Of a stretch of DNA of 64,000 nucleotides, positions 1 through 9,800 are shown in pieces (position 1 is the stretch's first letter; every line of letters begins with the position of its first letter). The DNA is from Trissonchulus latispiculum. Taxonomy: Eukaryota > Nematoda > Enoplea > Enoplida > Ironidae. The stretch lies in NCBI GenBank assembly GCA_030248195.1, contig JASAND010021212.1:26078-90077 (forward strand), given 5' to 3'. The notes below the pieces were generated by a model. That model was given only the letters and a program-made list of their open reading frames with translations, had not been told where the DNA came from and did not search any database. The position numbers and the translations under genes are program-made.

Positions 1-789
1 CTCACTTGTATAGATGGCTTCAGCAAGTACGCCTGGGTAGAACCTGTAAAAAGCAGGTCAGGGGCGGATATCACTGCGGCATTTGAGAATATTCTAGCTC
101 AAGGACGAAAACCTCGGAAGGTATTAAGTGACCGAGGGAAAGAGTTTCAGAATAAAAAGTTTCAAAGCATGTTAAAGTCAAGGGGCGTACGCTACTACAC
201 CTGTAATAACCCCGACATAAAATGTAGTATCGTTGAGCGTTTTAACAGAACACTGAAGACAAAAATATGGAAGTACTTTACGCGAACAAGGAACTATAGG
301 TACCTAGACGTTCTTCAGAGTTTCGCAGGTGGTTACAACAATTCAAAACACCGTACAATTAAAATGACACCAACTGAGGCATCGAAGCGTGAGAATGAGA
401 GGAAAGTGAGGGAGATATTCCTGGGGAAAAGCAACAGACTAGGCAAGCACTTCGAGGTAGGCGATATTGTTCGAATAAGTAAGATTAAAGGAAGGTTTTA
501 GAAAGGCTATCTTCCAAATTGGTCAGAAGAGCTTTTTAAGATTAGGTCGGTTCACCCAAGCGGAATGTACGAGCTAGAAGGCCTTGCCGAAGAACCAATA
601 CAGGGCATATTCTATCCCGAAGAGTTACAAAAAGTAGATAAGCCAGACTCCTACTTTGTCGAAAAGGTAATAAAAACTCAGAAACGGGATAGGAAGAAGG
701 AATACTTTGTCAAGTGGCTAGGTTATCCAGAGAAGTTTAATAGTTGGATATCTGAAGATGACGGATTTCTATATGTTCCTCCCCAGTAA
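1..789 (+). pseudogene. Polinton-type DDE integrase with C-terminal chromodomain, 5' cut by window, in-frame stop
   Basis: Frame 1 is open from the first base. It shows a retroviral-type integrase core: an aspartate near the start (IDGFSKYAW), a second in LSDRGKEF (about base 130) and the glutamate in VERFNRTLK (about base 235), the expected D,D,E triad for DNA strand transfer. A beta-barrel-like segment (FEVGDIVRISK) follows, then a chromodomain around bases 646-770 (YFVEKVI, KEYFVKWLGYPEKFNSWI), thought to guide target choice. A TAG at 499-501 interrupts the frame between core and chromodomain, and the same frame is open again to TAA at 787-789. The N-terminal zinc-binding part lies before the window. 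The next gene starts within its last codons. Confidence 0.85.
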
Positions 790-1525
790 CACGGGGGACT
801 TCGATACCAACTCGCTAAATGACTACAGGGTTAAGCTCCCTCATAGAATAAAACTAAGGGTGAGTGGGCAGTTGCCCTGATGGAAATGATGTACCCGGTG
901 ACCTGGGGCAATCTTTCTGCAGCTAACTCTGCCGTGTCCTTTAAGTTTCCTGATAAGACCTCAATGGTTAAACTCCTTCCCAAACGACACTACGATCCAG
1001 TGGACGACTTATGTGACGCAATCAATTTCACTATTCTCAACACGGAACACCCAGTTACAGGTGAGAGAGCACCAATTAAATTTAGATTCGACGGATACAG
1101 GCACAGAGTAATGTTTTCGATTCCAAAGACCTTCCCCAACACCGTTAAGTTAAGCAAGAATCTATGGATGATGTTAGGCTACTATCCTGATCCCATGCAA
1201 AAGGACGGTGATCCCGCAGATGACAAAATAGTTTTCGTTGCCGACTCCGAACCTGATCTTCGACTGGGCTTCTATTCTCTCTTCGTTCAATGCGACCAGG
1301 TGGCTCCTCAAGTTATAGGAAATGGTCCCTCTCCTTCGGGTCGTCACAACATAGGAAAGTCACGGAGCTGTGGTTAATAATGAGTATCACAATCCACATT
1401 ACGTCCCCGTCCTCCACAAAGACTTCGATATGGTGGAAATCAATATAAACGATGACTCGGGAAGGCCTGTACAATTTGCATTCGGAAACGTTTACGTCAA
1501 GCTTCACTTCAGAAGGCGACGATAA
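773..1525 (+). pseudogene. Polinton structural protein, penton/minor-capsid candidate, frameshifted
   Basis: A start codon at 773 opens a protein with a short N-terminal part, a shift of frame near 855-860, then an open stretch from about 861 to 1315 (WAVALMEMMYPVTW, later FYSLFVQCDQVAPQ). A second frame change occurs near 1316 and a TAG follows at about 1365; the family-like C-terminus (HNPHYVPVLHKDFD, ending in a basic FRRRR tail) continues to the stop at 1523-1525. The restored length, about 250 residues, would suit a single-jelly-roll penton-like protein, but the role is inferred from position between integrase and capsid genes. It overlaps the integrase end by 17 bases. Relatives occur beside Polinton capsid genes in invertebrate genomes (from memory). 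Confidence 0.6.
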
Positions 1526-1933
1526 TGCGCTGCCAATACATACCAGAGACTCAAGACACTTGGGAGTTAACCCTACTTCAAACAGGTGGGGCGCCTCCAG
1601 CATATGCGGGGCTTCCGTAACAACGAGGAGCAGGGACAGGCATTCCGGGGACTATTTAGAGCCGCACTTCCAATTCTCAAACGGGTAGGTCTATCTGCAG
1701 GCAAAATTCAAGCTAAGAACGCACTAGCCCTAGCGTCAGACGTAACCCAAGGTGACGACATAAAAGCAGCTGCGAAACGGAGAGGTAAACAGTTTCTTGG
1801 TGAGACATTAACGGCTGCTTGTGAACATATCCAACAAGGAGAAGGCATTGGCCAAAGACCTAGATCGAACAACATAAAAGGAGTAAAGGAAAGAGGCAGA
1901 CCAGCGAAACAACAAGTAGACATATTCACTTAG
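1525..1933 (+). pseudogene. Polinton basic minor virion protein (pVI/pX-like candidate), broken
   Basis: The start codon overlaps the previous stop (TAATG at 1523-1527), as in compact viral gene blocks. The first frame reads to TAA at 1618-1620; the remaining protein continues in another frame to TAG at 1931-1933. That part has a hydrophobic/amphipathic stretch (FRGLFRAALPILKRVG), then an Ala/Lys-rich helix region with AAAKRRGKQFL and a basic tail, like the small membrane-active or core proteins in Polintons and adintoviruses. At least one stop and one frame change separate the two halves. Assignment to pVI/pX is by composition and gene position only. Confidence 0.5.
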
Positions 1934-3004
1934 CTGAGCGCCAGCGTTACCAAACAGGTATATTCACGATTTCTTCCTGGCTTTAAGTCGGAGCTGGACC
2001 TTTTCACCGTCCCGCCTACCGAAGTGGCTGTAGAGCACGGGTACTGGGCGGAAATCGGTCCTCAAAATCTGATAACTGACTCAGGACCTTACAGATTTAC
2101 TGTTCCCAAAGACTCGTACATGCTTGACCTAAACAAAAACTACCTGTGTATCAGGGCTAAAGTTGACGGGGATGCAGGGATTCCCATTAACCTTTTCGGC
2201 AAAACCTTCTTCCAGCGATGTATAGTCAAACTTTCAGACAAGGAAATCTACAATTCGGGTCCCCACTACGCATACCATGCCTACATTGAAACTATGCTGA
2301 ATTTCTCTCGGAATGCAAAAGAAGGTCATCTACAGGCTGCCGGTTATGAGTTCGACTCCGGTACATGGGTAAACACATGGGTTGCTGCAAAATCCACTGA
2401 GTTCATGGCACCAATCCACTGCGGTCTATTCAGACAAGAAAAATACCTCCTAAGCTACTGTCAACTGACCATTGAGCTGCACCGAAACCCAGACGAGTTC
2501 TGTCTCAGTTTTCAGGGAAGCAGTAAAGTCAAGGTTGAGGACATGCGCTGGTACGTAAGCAAGGTTAAGTGCCAAAACTCTGTGTCCCTAGCCATTGAAA
2601 ATATTCTCTCCCAGGGAAACACTGCAAAGTACCCCATCCGACGAACAAAGGTGGTAGCTCGACATCTGATCGCAGGCGTACAAACCATTGTCGAAAACTC
2701 CATATTCGCCGGTCAACTTCCTAGAAAAGTGATTATTGGGCTAGTCAAGTCTGAGGCATTTAACAGACCTTTAACACATATATATGGTAACGCTTTCTTC
2801 GCCTTTGACCTCACCCCATATAACACCGACACCGGCGCCATGCAGTTAATTCGGGAGGGAGACGTCTCTCTTCGAATGGAACTGAGTAAGGCGTTGAGTG
2901 CTACGAGCTATCCTCAGGGGGTTGAAATCATTATATACGGGGAATTTGACAACCTTATCTCCATCGATTACAACCGTACACCTTTCTTTGATTACGCCAT
3001 ATGA
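1934..3004 (+). CDS. Major capsid protein candidate (F54H12.2-like family) of the Polinton
   Basis: An uninterrupted frame runs from just after TAG at 1931-1933 to TGA at 3002-3004, about 356 codons. It begins with the family-like segment SELDLFTVPPTE (about base 1987) and contains NLFGKTFFQRCIVKLSDKE and a C-terminal IIIYGEFDNLISID. Families with this beginning sit in the capsid gene block of many invertebrate Polintons (F54H12.2-like in databases, from memory), so a double-jelly-roll capsid role is likely but inferred. There is no ATG before the conserved start; GTG at 2024 lies inside the conserved part, so the true start codon seems lost or changed. It is the best preserved gene of the element. 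Its stop overlaps the protease start (ATGA). Confidence 0.65.
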   Translation: MSASVTKQVYSRFLPGFKSELDLFTVPPTEVAVEHGYWAEIGPQNLITDSGPYRFTVPKDSYMLDLNKNYLCIRAKVDGDAGIPINLFGKTFFQRCIVKLSDKEIYNSGPHYAYHAYIETMLNFSRNAKEGHLQAAGYEFDSGTWVNTWVAAKSTEFMAPIHCGLFRQEKYLLSYCQLTIELHRNPDEFCLSFQGSSKVKVEDMRWYVSKVKCQNSVSLAIENILSQGNTAKYPIRRTKVVARHLIAGVQTIVENSIFAGQLPRKVIIGLVKSEAFNRPLTHIYGNAFFAFDLTPYNTDTGAMQLIREGDVSLRMELSKALSATSYPQGVEIIIYGEFDNLISIDYNRTPFFDYAI

Positions 3005-3419
3005 AGACACTAGAAATTGAAAACACGTTAGGGCCTCTCGTTAAAACTTTCGTTAGAGTCGATCCCATTGACCATCTTCCTGAGACGCCGCTCGACACAT
3101 TCTGCTTTGTAGCCAACACAGACCCCTGCCAACTTCCTGGACAGCACTGGGTGGCGGTATACCTAGATGAATACGCCGAGTACTTTGATAGCTACGGCCG
3201 ACCACCGCTTAAAGAGTTTGAAAAGTATTTTGGGGGCGGTTACAAAAACATAATCCCATTCGCTTACAAGATTACACCACTTTCGTCTGCGGGGAGTACT
3301 GCATCTACTTCCTCTACCACCGTGACTGTGGGTTTTCCTTCGAAGATATAATCTCCTTTCTTAGAGAGCGACCTTCTAAAAACGACGAAATCGTGAAGGG
3401 TTTTGTAGATAATTTTTGA
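3001..3419 (+). pseudogene. Adenain-like cysteine protease, one frameshift
   Basis: Translation from ATG at 3001 gives a segment with DTFCFVANTDPCQLPGQHWV and YFDSYGRPPL, the His and Asp part of an adenovirus-type (adenain, C5/C48 clan) maturation protease. The frame then changes near 3255-3265 and the part with the catalytic cysteine (VCGEYCIYF, about base 3283) continues in another frame to TGA at 3417-3419. About 139 codons in all, a normal size for small Polinton proteases. Its role would be cleavage of capsid precursors. It overlaps the capsid gene by four bases. Confidence 0.7.
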
Positions 3420-3432
3420 GGAATGTTCGTAA

Positions 3433-3807
3433 ATGACAGGGCAGAGTCTAACGTTGATAAGTCTTAGGTACGAAATAATGGGACACACGCCACTGATGGG
3501 GTTTGGTAAAGGACTCGTTGTTATCTGCTCCATCTTCCTTGCTGCAACCACACTCGCGGTCATCGTCAGCGCGCTTGTTTCCCCAAATTCTCTATGCCTT
3601 GACAAAGCGATGATCGAACAACTCCGGAAATCCTTCCACCAAAAACTTAATCTAACCGTTCTCGGAACTGAGCCTTGTTGGTACTCTCTCAATATCGACT
3701 GGGCAGAAATATGCTTCAGTCATTACTACGACGTTCTACGCGTCTATATCCCAACAGTTCTCCTAAGGGCTCCACAAGGAAAAGGGGTAAAAACCACCTT
3801 TATATAA
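3433..3807 (+). CDS. Small protein with one membrane segment, unrecognised
   Basis: A 124-codon frame starts 14 bases after the protease stop. It has a single clear hydrophobic segment at about residues 25-48 (GKGLVVICSIFLAATTLAVIVSALVS with flanking residues), a short charged stretch, then a C-terminal half with CWYSLN and CFSHYYDV. I do not recognise the family. Position and strand suggest an accessory virion or membrane protein of the Polinton. Since neighbours are broken, part of this frame may also be damaged. An opposite-strand frame at 3264-3692 looks like a shadow. Confidence 0.4.
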   Translation: MTGQSLTLISLRYEIMGHTPLMGFGKGLVVICSIFLAATTLAVIVSALVSPNSLCLDKAMIEQLRKSFHQKLNLTVLGTEPCWYSLNIDWAEICFSHYYDVLRVYIPTVLLRAPQGKGVKTTFI

Positions 3808-4121
3808 TGTATATACTAGGGACAAAAAAATATAAAGATATGAAACCACAAAAAATCATAAAAACAAAAAAACCACAAAAAAATTAAAAAACTAAAAACC
3901 ATGAATGCGGCGTGGGCGAAAGCCCAGAAGGATCCCAAGTCCTTCCGGTAAACTGGTAAAATCGCAGAGGGGTGGAGATAATTCTAGCAGAGAGATCTGA
4001 AATAAAATGGGTATGAATTAATAAAAAACTCAAGACATAAAAACGCCGAATACATAAAAACAAGTAATCACAAGGCTTTACATCAAAATAGCGGATTGCA
4101 TAAAAAATAATCAGACTAAGC
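3808..4121. other. A-rich gap inside the Polinton-like region
   Basis: Very A-rich, with runs of AAAAACCACAAAAA type around 3825-3900. No frame with protein-like composition, no repeat unit and no RNA gene were seen. Confidence 0.5.
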
Positions 4122-4583
4122 ATGGAATCGACAATTGTTCCATTTTCTACTACTCCTCGTTGCAAATTATGTGACTCGACCTTGGAAAAAATAGTTAACA
4201 GTTATTTTCACGAAAATATAGATGCAACATTTCCTCTCGTTGGGCCAATATTCTACTGTAAACCTTGTTATCGACGATTCGGAAGAATACGGATAGTACT
4301 TTGCCGAACAAGTTTATATCCAGGTGTAGGGTTAATTCAAATTGTAACTGACATGCCGGAATACCAAACGTTTTGTTTCATAAAGCCAACGTCAAACTGC
4401 ACAATTTGTCAAGAGGATTTTGACAGTCACCGAGTATGCCGCAAGCTGGTTTGTAATCACACATTTCATGAGTTTAGTATTGTATCTTGGAATTTGAGAA
4501 ATTACACTTCTCCTGTTTGTCGTACTGAGATAGAATCCGTTCATGACACAAAAATACCGAGATTCCGGAAGCGGATGTTTTAG
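4122..4583 (+). CDS. RING-finger-like protein missing two zinc ligands
   Basis: A 153-codon frame from ATG at 4122. The first half has paired cysteines (CKLCDST about residue 15, YCKPCYRRF about residue 45) that may form a zinc site. The second half has a RING-H2 outline: CTICQEDF (about residue 97), CRKLVCNHTFHEF, then W and SPVCR. In a normal RING-H2 the residue after HEF and the first of the last pair are cysteines; both are serine here, each explicable by one base change (TGT to AGT or TCT). RING-H2 proteins are usually E3 ubiquitin ligases, so this may be a former or altered ligase carried by the element. The A-rich flanks resemble those of the neighbouring accessory gene. Confidence 0.55.
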   Translation: MESTIVPFSTTPRCKLCDSTLEKIVNSYFHENIDATFPLVGPIFYCKPCYRRFGRIRIVLCRTSLYPGVGLIQIVTDMPEYQTFCFIKPTSNCTICQEDFDSHRVCRKLVCNHTFHEFSIVSWNLRNYTSPVCRTEIESVHDTKIPRFRKRMF

Positions 4584-4709
4584 CGTAGTTAAAAAGTGAA
4601 TGCAGTCAGTAAAAGCAAACCAAATTAATAAAAGCACGAACGGTATAAACAGTACGATATAAAGTAAGCATCACGGCAATTTTCAGACAGTGATAAACGT
4701 TGACACAAA

Positions 4710-5030
4710 ATGGCAGAGAGCTACTTCTGGAGTTATGTGGTGCTGACTGCTGGTGGAGTTACAGTGGGACGACATCTTGAATGTTACAGTTCATACGATG
4801 AAGCCAAACAAGCTGCGTATGCTCCTATAGCGGAATTCGGTGGCATTCTTGGTTATCCTTTATTGGTAGTTAAAAATGAAAGGGTTGTTGAGGGAGAAGT
4901 GGTAAGGACAATACTTGTTGTGGGTGAACTAGAATATGCAGAATTTTTTCATGGAGATGCGACTCCCTCTCCGATCATAACATACTCCCAGGAGTTCATC
5001 AAGGGTAAACTATTCCAGCAGCCCTCTTAA
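4710..5030 (+). CDS. Unrecognised 106-residue accessory protein
   Basis: ATG at 4710 with a favourable A-rich context (acaaaATGG) opens 106 codons to TAA at 5028-5030. The protein has a mixed alpha/beta look: SYFWSYVVLTAGG, an acidic and aromatic middle (SSYDEAKQAAY), valine-rich strands (RTILVVGELEYAEF), and no membrane segment, signal peptide or metal motif. I cannot name it. It lies 126 bases after the RING-like gene on the same strand and is the last plausible gene of the Polinton-like block, so an accessory role is likely but inferred. Confidence 0.45.
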   Translation: MAESYFWSYVVLTAGGVTVGRHLECYSSYDEAKQAAYAPIAEFGGILGYPLLVVKNERVVEGEVVRTILVVGELEYAEFFHGDATPSPIITYSQEFIKGKLFQQPS

Positions 5031-5209
5031 GGGCTATATGTGTATAAAGATATGCTGTATAGAAACGCTAAAAATCCAAAAATAATCAGAATTAGAAAGA
5101 AGAAAAAAACGAAAAATAAAAAACCCAAAAAAACCGGTGATGGGCCGACGCCGGGTCCCAAGCCCCGGGGGAAGAATGCAGAGGGACGGTCATGAGGAAG
5201 CTTGGAGAG

Positions 5210-5560
5210 GTGTGATTGCTTTTGGAACTGGGAGTACTGGAGTATATACTGGGTGTTGTCAAGGTGTGTGGTTGGTAAGGGTAGGAACTGGGTGTAATTC
5301 TAGGAGTACGCAGGATGTACTGGGGGTATAAACAGGATGTTCCACAGGAAGTACAGGGGTTGCTGGGGGACAGGGGGTATAAGGAGTACTTAGTGTGTAA
5401 ACTGGAGGTATGACAGGAAGTACTGGGGGTATAAACAGGGTGTTGTGAAGGTGTGTGGTTGTTAAGGGTATTTACTGGGAGCCCAACTGGGTGTTGTGAA
5501 GGTATTTGATTGGTAAGGGTAGAATCTGGGTGTTTTGGGATTGGGATTGGGGCACGAAAC
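5210..5560. repeat. Degenerate G/T-rich minisatellite
   Basis: Variable repeats of TACTGGGGGTATAAACAGG and GTGTTGTGAAGGTGTGTGG type with GGTAAGGGTA, units about 25-45 bases. The G-runs lie on one strand, so quadruplex formation is possible. It marks the right side of the Polinton-like block. Confidence 0.75.
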
Positions 5561-7171
5561 GGCGGCCCTATACTACTGTCCTGGTTCGTTAACGTTTCAA
5601 GAGATTTTATTTGAGAGAGTACAAAATCGAAAAAACAATACCAAAAGGGATTTACCAGTCTGTTTTGGGTTTGAGGTGTGTATGTGCTGAAGATTTGGAA
5701 TAAACTTTAAAATCCAGAACGCGACAGCGTAGGGTGTCAAAGAGCCTTTTCAAGAAAGTGTGAGTACAGTTAAAATTAACTCAATCCTTTTCATGAAATA
5801 GTTTAAAGAGGAAACTCAAGCTTGAGTGCAGTTAAAGCGAGTTAAAAACAGTTATTTTTAACTCTACTTTACTAGGCCCAAAGAAATCAGAAAACGTCAT
5901 ATAAATGAAAACTGGGCTCTGTCGCGAGCTAAACGTTTATACTGTCTGGCTCCAAATAAAAATGGTTGACCTCCGCGGGCCGACCAGTTATAATTTGATT
6001 TAAACCTTGACTGCTTGTCTACGCCTTTATTGGAAGATATTTTGTAAATGTCCAATGCTCCCTCCTAATTTCGTTTACTGTCCTTAGAACTAGTTCTTAG
6101 CAATTCTAACTCAGAATTTATGGATTAGATGTATAACTCTCATGTTCTGTTGATCTTATGATCTTATCAAATCGGCTTTCACACAATTTAGCCTTAATAT
6201 TGTTAAATGAAACAATCTGTAACAGGAACATTAGATATGACCTTGAAATTGTTATGCCGGTTTCGTTTTAGGACTGCCGATCCTAATTACAATTCCGTCA
6301 GCAATCGTTCTTACGAAATATCCTTCCCATTATTCGTATGTACAACAGTTCATTTAATTTCGTAATTGTAGTAACAACCTTATTAGACCGTTAAACTCAT
6401 TAACAACCAATAAGCTCAGACTGATTAGAACAATCCAGTACTTATACCTATAGTAGTATCCCCACTTGGTCAACTCCGGGTTTTCCCGACCTTATCAGTT
6501 CAACCATACAAGACTTCGATTTAAATCGACTTAAAATTTTGTATTTCATTAGTCATTCGCAGTTAGTAACCTCTTTTTCCTGTCATCCCCACTTTGTAAA
6601 CTCTTTTTAGTGTTCCCAGTTTCCTTTGAGGGGCTTGCTTTTTGATCTAATATAAAGCTTTAAAAGCCATTTTATTGATTGAGATTAGTTAAACCAAACA
6701 CTTTAACCATACATAAAATAGACCATGTATTGGAAATCACCGATTGGATATATATAATTTTAACTTTATTTAAATTTTTAATATAAAGATAGTAAAAATT
6801 GAAGTCAGAATAAATAAAATTCAATAGTATTAAATTTGTTCTGCTTAACCCTTTCGTGACCTGAATTTCTTGGAGTCAAGAGTTGAAAACGACAGGTTTT
6901 ACATTTTCGACTGCCGTTTCCGACTGGCAGCGCCTATGTACAAAGATGGCACTACAACCAATCGATATAGAATTAATTCCTCATATTTTAATAATCATAA
7001 CTGAAGGGTCTTCGACACACCCAAAACATGTAAGAACCGTCAGTTGGCTAAAGTTGGAATTGCGGCGAAACTGTCACTGCTGAAAATAGATACTTTAATT
7101 CTTTAAGCAAAGTGTGCTCCTGAAACTGCGAAAGCTGTATATTATTTACTCATTTTATTCGAAAATAAACA
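5561..7171. other. AT-rich stretch without recognisable genes
   Basis: About 1.6 kb of AT-rich sequence. The longest frame (6883-7083, plus) has no recognisable motif. No repeat boundary or Polinton terminal repeat could be fixed here. Confidence 0.5.
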
Positions 7172-7185
7172 ATTTGCACACAATG

Positions 7186-9280
7186 ACAGGTCGCATAACA
7201 TGCTTACGAGTGTGTAAATTTGCCAAATCCTGAAGTACAATTTTGCAGGCTTGAACATGACCGGCTACCTTTAGAAGAAATCTGGCACTAGCGGGTTTGG
7301 TCGCGTTTAGAGTTTGAAGTAGCTCCAAAAGGGAATTTATTTTTTTTGGCGGAATAGAAACTGAAAGAGCAGCAGAGTCAAGAACAAAACCGAGAAACTC
7401 AAGACGTTGGGAGGGTTGGTATTTTGCATGTTGACTACGAAACCTGCCGCCGTTAACTCACGCAAAACATAGAGTGCTTGAGCGGTTAGTAAAGCGGCGG
7501 TAGGAGCTAACACGATGATATCATCTATATAAATCACAACAAGCAAGCCTGCTTTGCGGAAGCGTTTCAAAAGAGGGCGGAGTAACTTAGTAAATAGGTA
7601 GGGAGCGGTGCTGATTCCGAAAGGGAGCACTGTGTAGACCATGAACTTCCCCCTCCATTCAAAACCCAGAAATTCTTGTGAGTCAGGGTGAATTTAAACG
7701 TGGTGGTAGCCGGATTTTAGATCCAGTTTGACCATGTAAGACGGAACCTGAAGATACTGCAGGACAGTTTCTAAACCCTCAAAGTGAAAGTGCAAGCGGG
7801 CAACGTAATTATTTAAGAAGGAACAATCTAAAATGAGGCGTAATTTGGTAGGTTGAACAGCAACAGAAAGTGGATTAACGCCTTTTGGGTGGTGCTTCTT
7901 ACAGGCGACTAAGCCTTTACGGAGCAAGTCTTGAACTTCCGAGTCTACAAAACTGGCATGTTGGTGGGCTGATTGATTATTGGCGATATGAAAGGGGGGA
8001 GGGTGCTCAACAAGGGGGATTGAGTAACCCTCCCTGACCACTGTTTTTATCATTTCAGGGGCATCAAGCTTACTCCAAAACTCGTAATGGCGGCGAAGAT
8101 TGCCGTGATACTGGCCTAAAGTAGACAGAGCATTATGTAAAGTTACGAATTGAGCAAGTGACATACCTTCCAAGGTTTCCTTACTGAGTGTAGTCAGTGA
8201 TGGGGCCGGATCCTTTAGAGCCCTCGCCGAGGGAACTGGATTGGGTGGTTCCGGGATCGCGACTCCGGGCTTTGTAGCAGTCCCGGGCCAAATGACCGAG
8301 GATCCCGCAGTTGAGGCAGCGCCCCTTGGAAATGATGGCATTATGAATTTTCTCCCGGTTGGACAATCGGGGGGTCTGGGAAGGAGACCGGACCCGGACC
8401 CCCGCCACGGAAAGGGCTGGGTGCCACCACCACCGCTAGTAGAGGGAACAGAGGAGGGCCCGGCTGCCTGAGAAGCTGCTCGTTGTAAGCCGACCATTTT
8501 TACAGCTTTGGCCAGGTCGCTGCGGACTTCTGGAGCGAAGCCCTTGACTATAGCCCCGGATTCCATTTGGGATACGACCTGCCACCCGTATTTGTCGGCG
8601 ATCCATAGGCCTTGCTGACGATTCTGAAGAATATCCTGACATTCCGTGATCGCCTTCAGGGCATTTCGTTGGCGGGATTTCCTGCTCTTGTCCCGATTAG
8701 AAAGCGCCGCCAGGGCATGACCAATGTGGGAGAGAACCGACTCGTTAAGCTTGAACTGGTGCTCGTGAGTCAGTTGCTTAAACTTGACGTCTCGCGATTT
8801 GGGGATAGTGACTTGGTCGGAGGACGTCTTCGAGTGTTTGCGTCTGAGCTTTTTTCTTCTCTTCTTGGGTGCCGACTCAGAGGAGGAGCCGGACGAGGAA
8901 GAGCTGCTGGAGGAGGACGAACTGGTCACAGAGTCAGCTGCCGTGCGTGACTTCTTGCGATTGGTGCGGCGCCGTTTCGAGCTTGTGGGCAGAGGATGGG
9001 AGCCCGGTAGTGGAAACTGGGTGTATTGGGGGAAGCCCTGGACGGGGGGAAACACGAGAGGATGGGGAGCGTAACTGCCGGTAAGAATTGGCCATGGGCA
9101 TAGCGGGTGGACCGTAACCTGGGAAGTGTGGTCCCATCGCGTGTTCAGCAGAAACGTTGGAGCCTGGGGACCTTCTCCCGGAGGCATCATGTCCTGATTC
9201 CCGGTTGCGAGCAGGTGACCCACAACTTCATTCGATAAGTCCGGGTTCGCATCACGATCAGACGTGGTGTCCCGACTCAT
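7186..9280 (-). pseudogene. DIRS-like retroelement: gag-like region plus reverse transcriptase, broken
   Basis: Read on the minus strand from ATG at 9280. The gag-like part has a serine/basic-rich segment (SSSSSSSSSSSGSSSESAPK) and a Q/R-rich helix region. A zinc knuckle (CLNCGILGHLARDC, about 8300) lies in a different frame, 8181-8408. The reverse transcriptase follows: LRLILDCSFLNNYV, then LDLKSGYHHV (first catalytic Asp), an in-frame TAA at 7691-7693, then VLPFGISTAPYLFTKLLRPL and the YIDD box near 7530. A frame change near 7420 leads into the connection/RNase H-proximal region (LEFLGFVLDSAAL), readable to about 7190. SGYHH and LPFG.S.APY.FTKLLRPL are typical of DIRS-type elements. No tyrosine recombinase or intact RNase H is seen, so the copy is 3'-truncated. 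Confidence 0.75.
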
Positions 9281-9439
9281 AATAAACACTGGTGAAATAC
9301 CAATACAATGAGTAACCCAATTTATATAGAGAAAAACACAACTACTATTCAGCGTAAAACGCCTGAACACTAAACAGACGTAAAAGGAGAGGAACGAGCG
9401 TTCCTCATTTGCATATTCTACGACCTTCATTGTGTGCAA

Positions 9440-9800
9440 ATCAATATTAAATTAGTCAGCTAGACTGCTCATTTCATCAGCTGTATCGGTATCTCTCCCC
9501 CAATCAGCTCCAGTCCAGCCGATGCTGGATTCACTTGAATTGAATACGAAATCACGGCTCTCAGTTTTAAAAAGTTTAAAGTCATCTAACGACCGTCGAG
9601 ACTTTATTTGTTTAGCTAATTTTGAAGTATTTAAAGTTAACATTTTATGATTTTGAACGAACAGTTTATCAGTGTATGTGTGAATATGTGTACGTTTCTA
9701 ATTAAGTATGTGAATTGGGCAAGTGAGTAAGTGAACAAATAAAGTGAATATTTCATTGATTTTGAACATGCCTCAGTTGCGCTGAACTTTAGCTGCAGCG
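9440..9800. other. Short stretch between the DIRS-like gene and the hAT element
   Basis: Contains a 63-codon minus-strand frame (9452-9643) without recognisable motif, perhaps leader of the DIRS-like element. Nothing else seen. Confidence 0.3.

Larger units (their letters stand above)
1..5135 (+). mobile_element. Decayed Polinton/Maverick-like element, right part
   Basis: Co-directional genes, some overlapping by a few bases, give a Polinton/Maverick (adintovirus-like) module: integrase with chromodomain, a penton-like candidate, a basic minor protein, a major-capsid candidate, an adenain-like protease, then accessory genes. Polintons are large self-synthesising DNA transposons related to viruses. 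Several genes carry stop codons or frameshifts, so this copy looks inactive. The window opens inside the integrase; no DNA polymerase B or packaging ATPase was seen, so the rest should lie upstream or be lost. I found no terminal inverted repeat; the right limit is set only by the last plausible gene and the minisatellite that follows. Identification is from family recognition, not a search. Confidence 0.75.

Noticed and set aside
8241..9084. Plus-strand frames opposite the gag-like region
   Set aside because: Shadows of the GC-rich minus-strand gag/RT gene.
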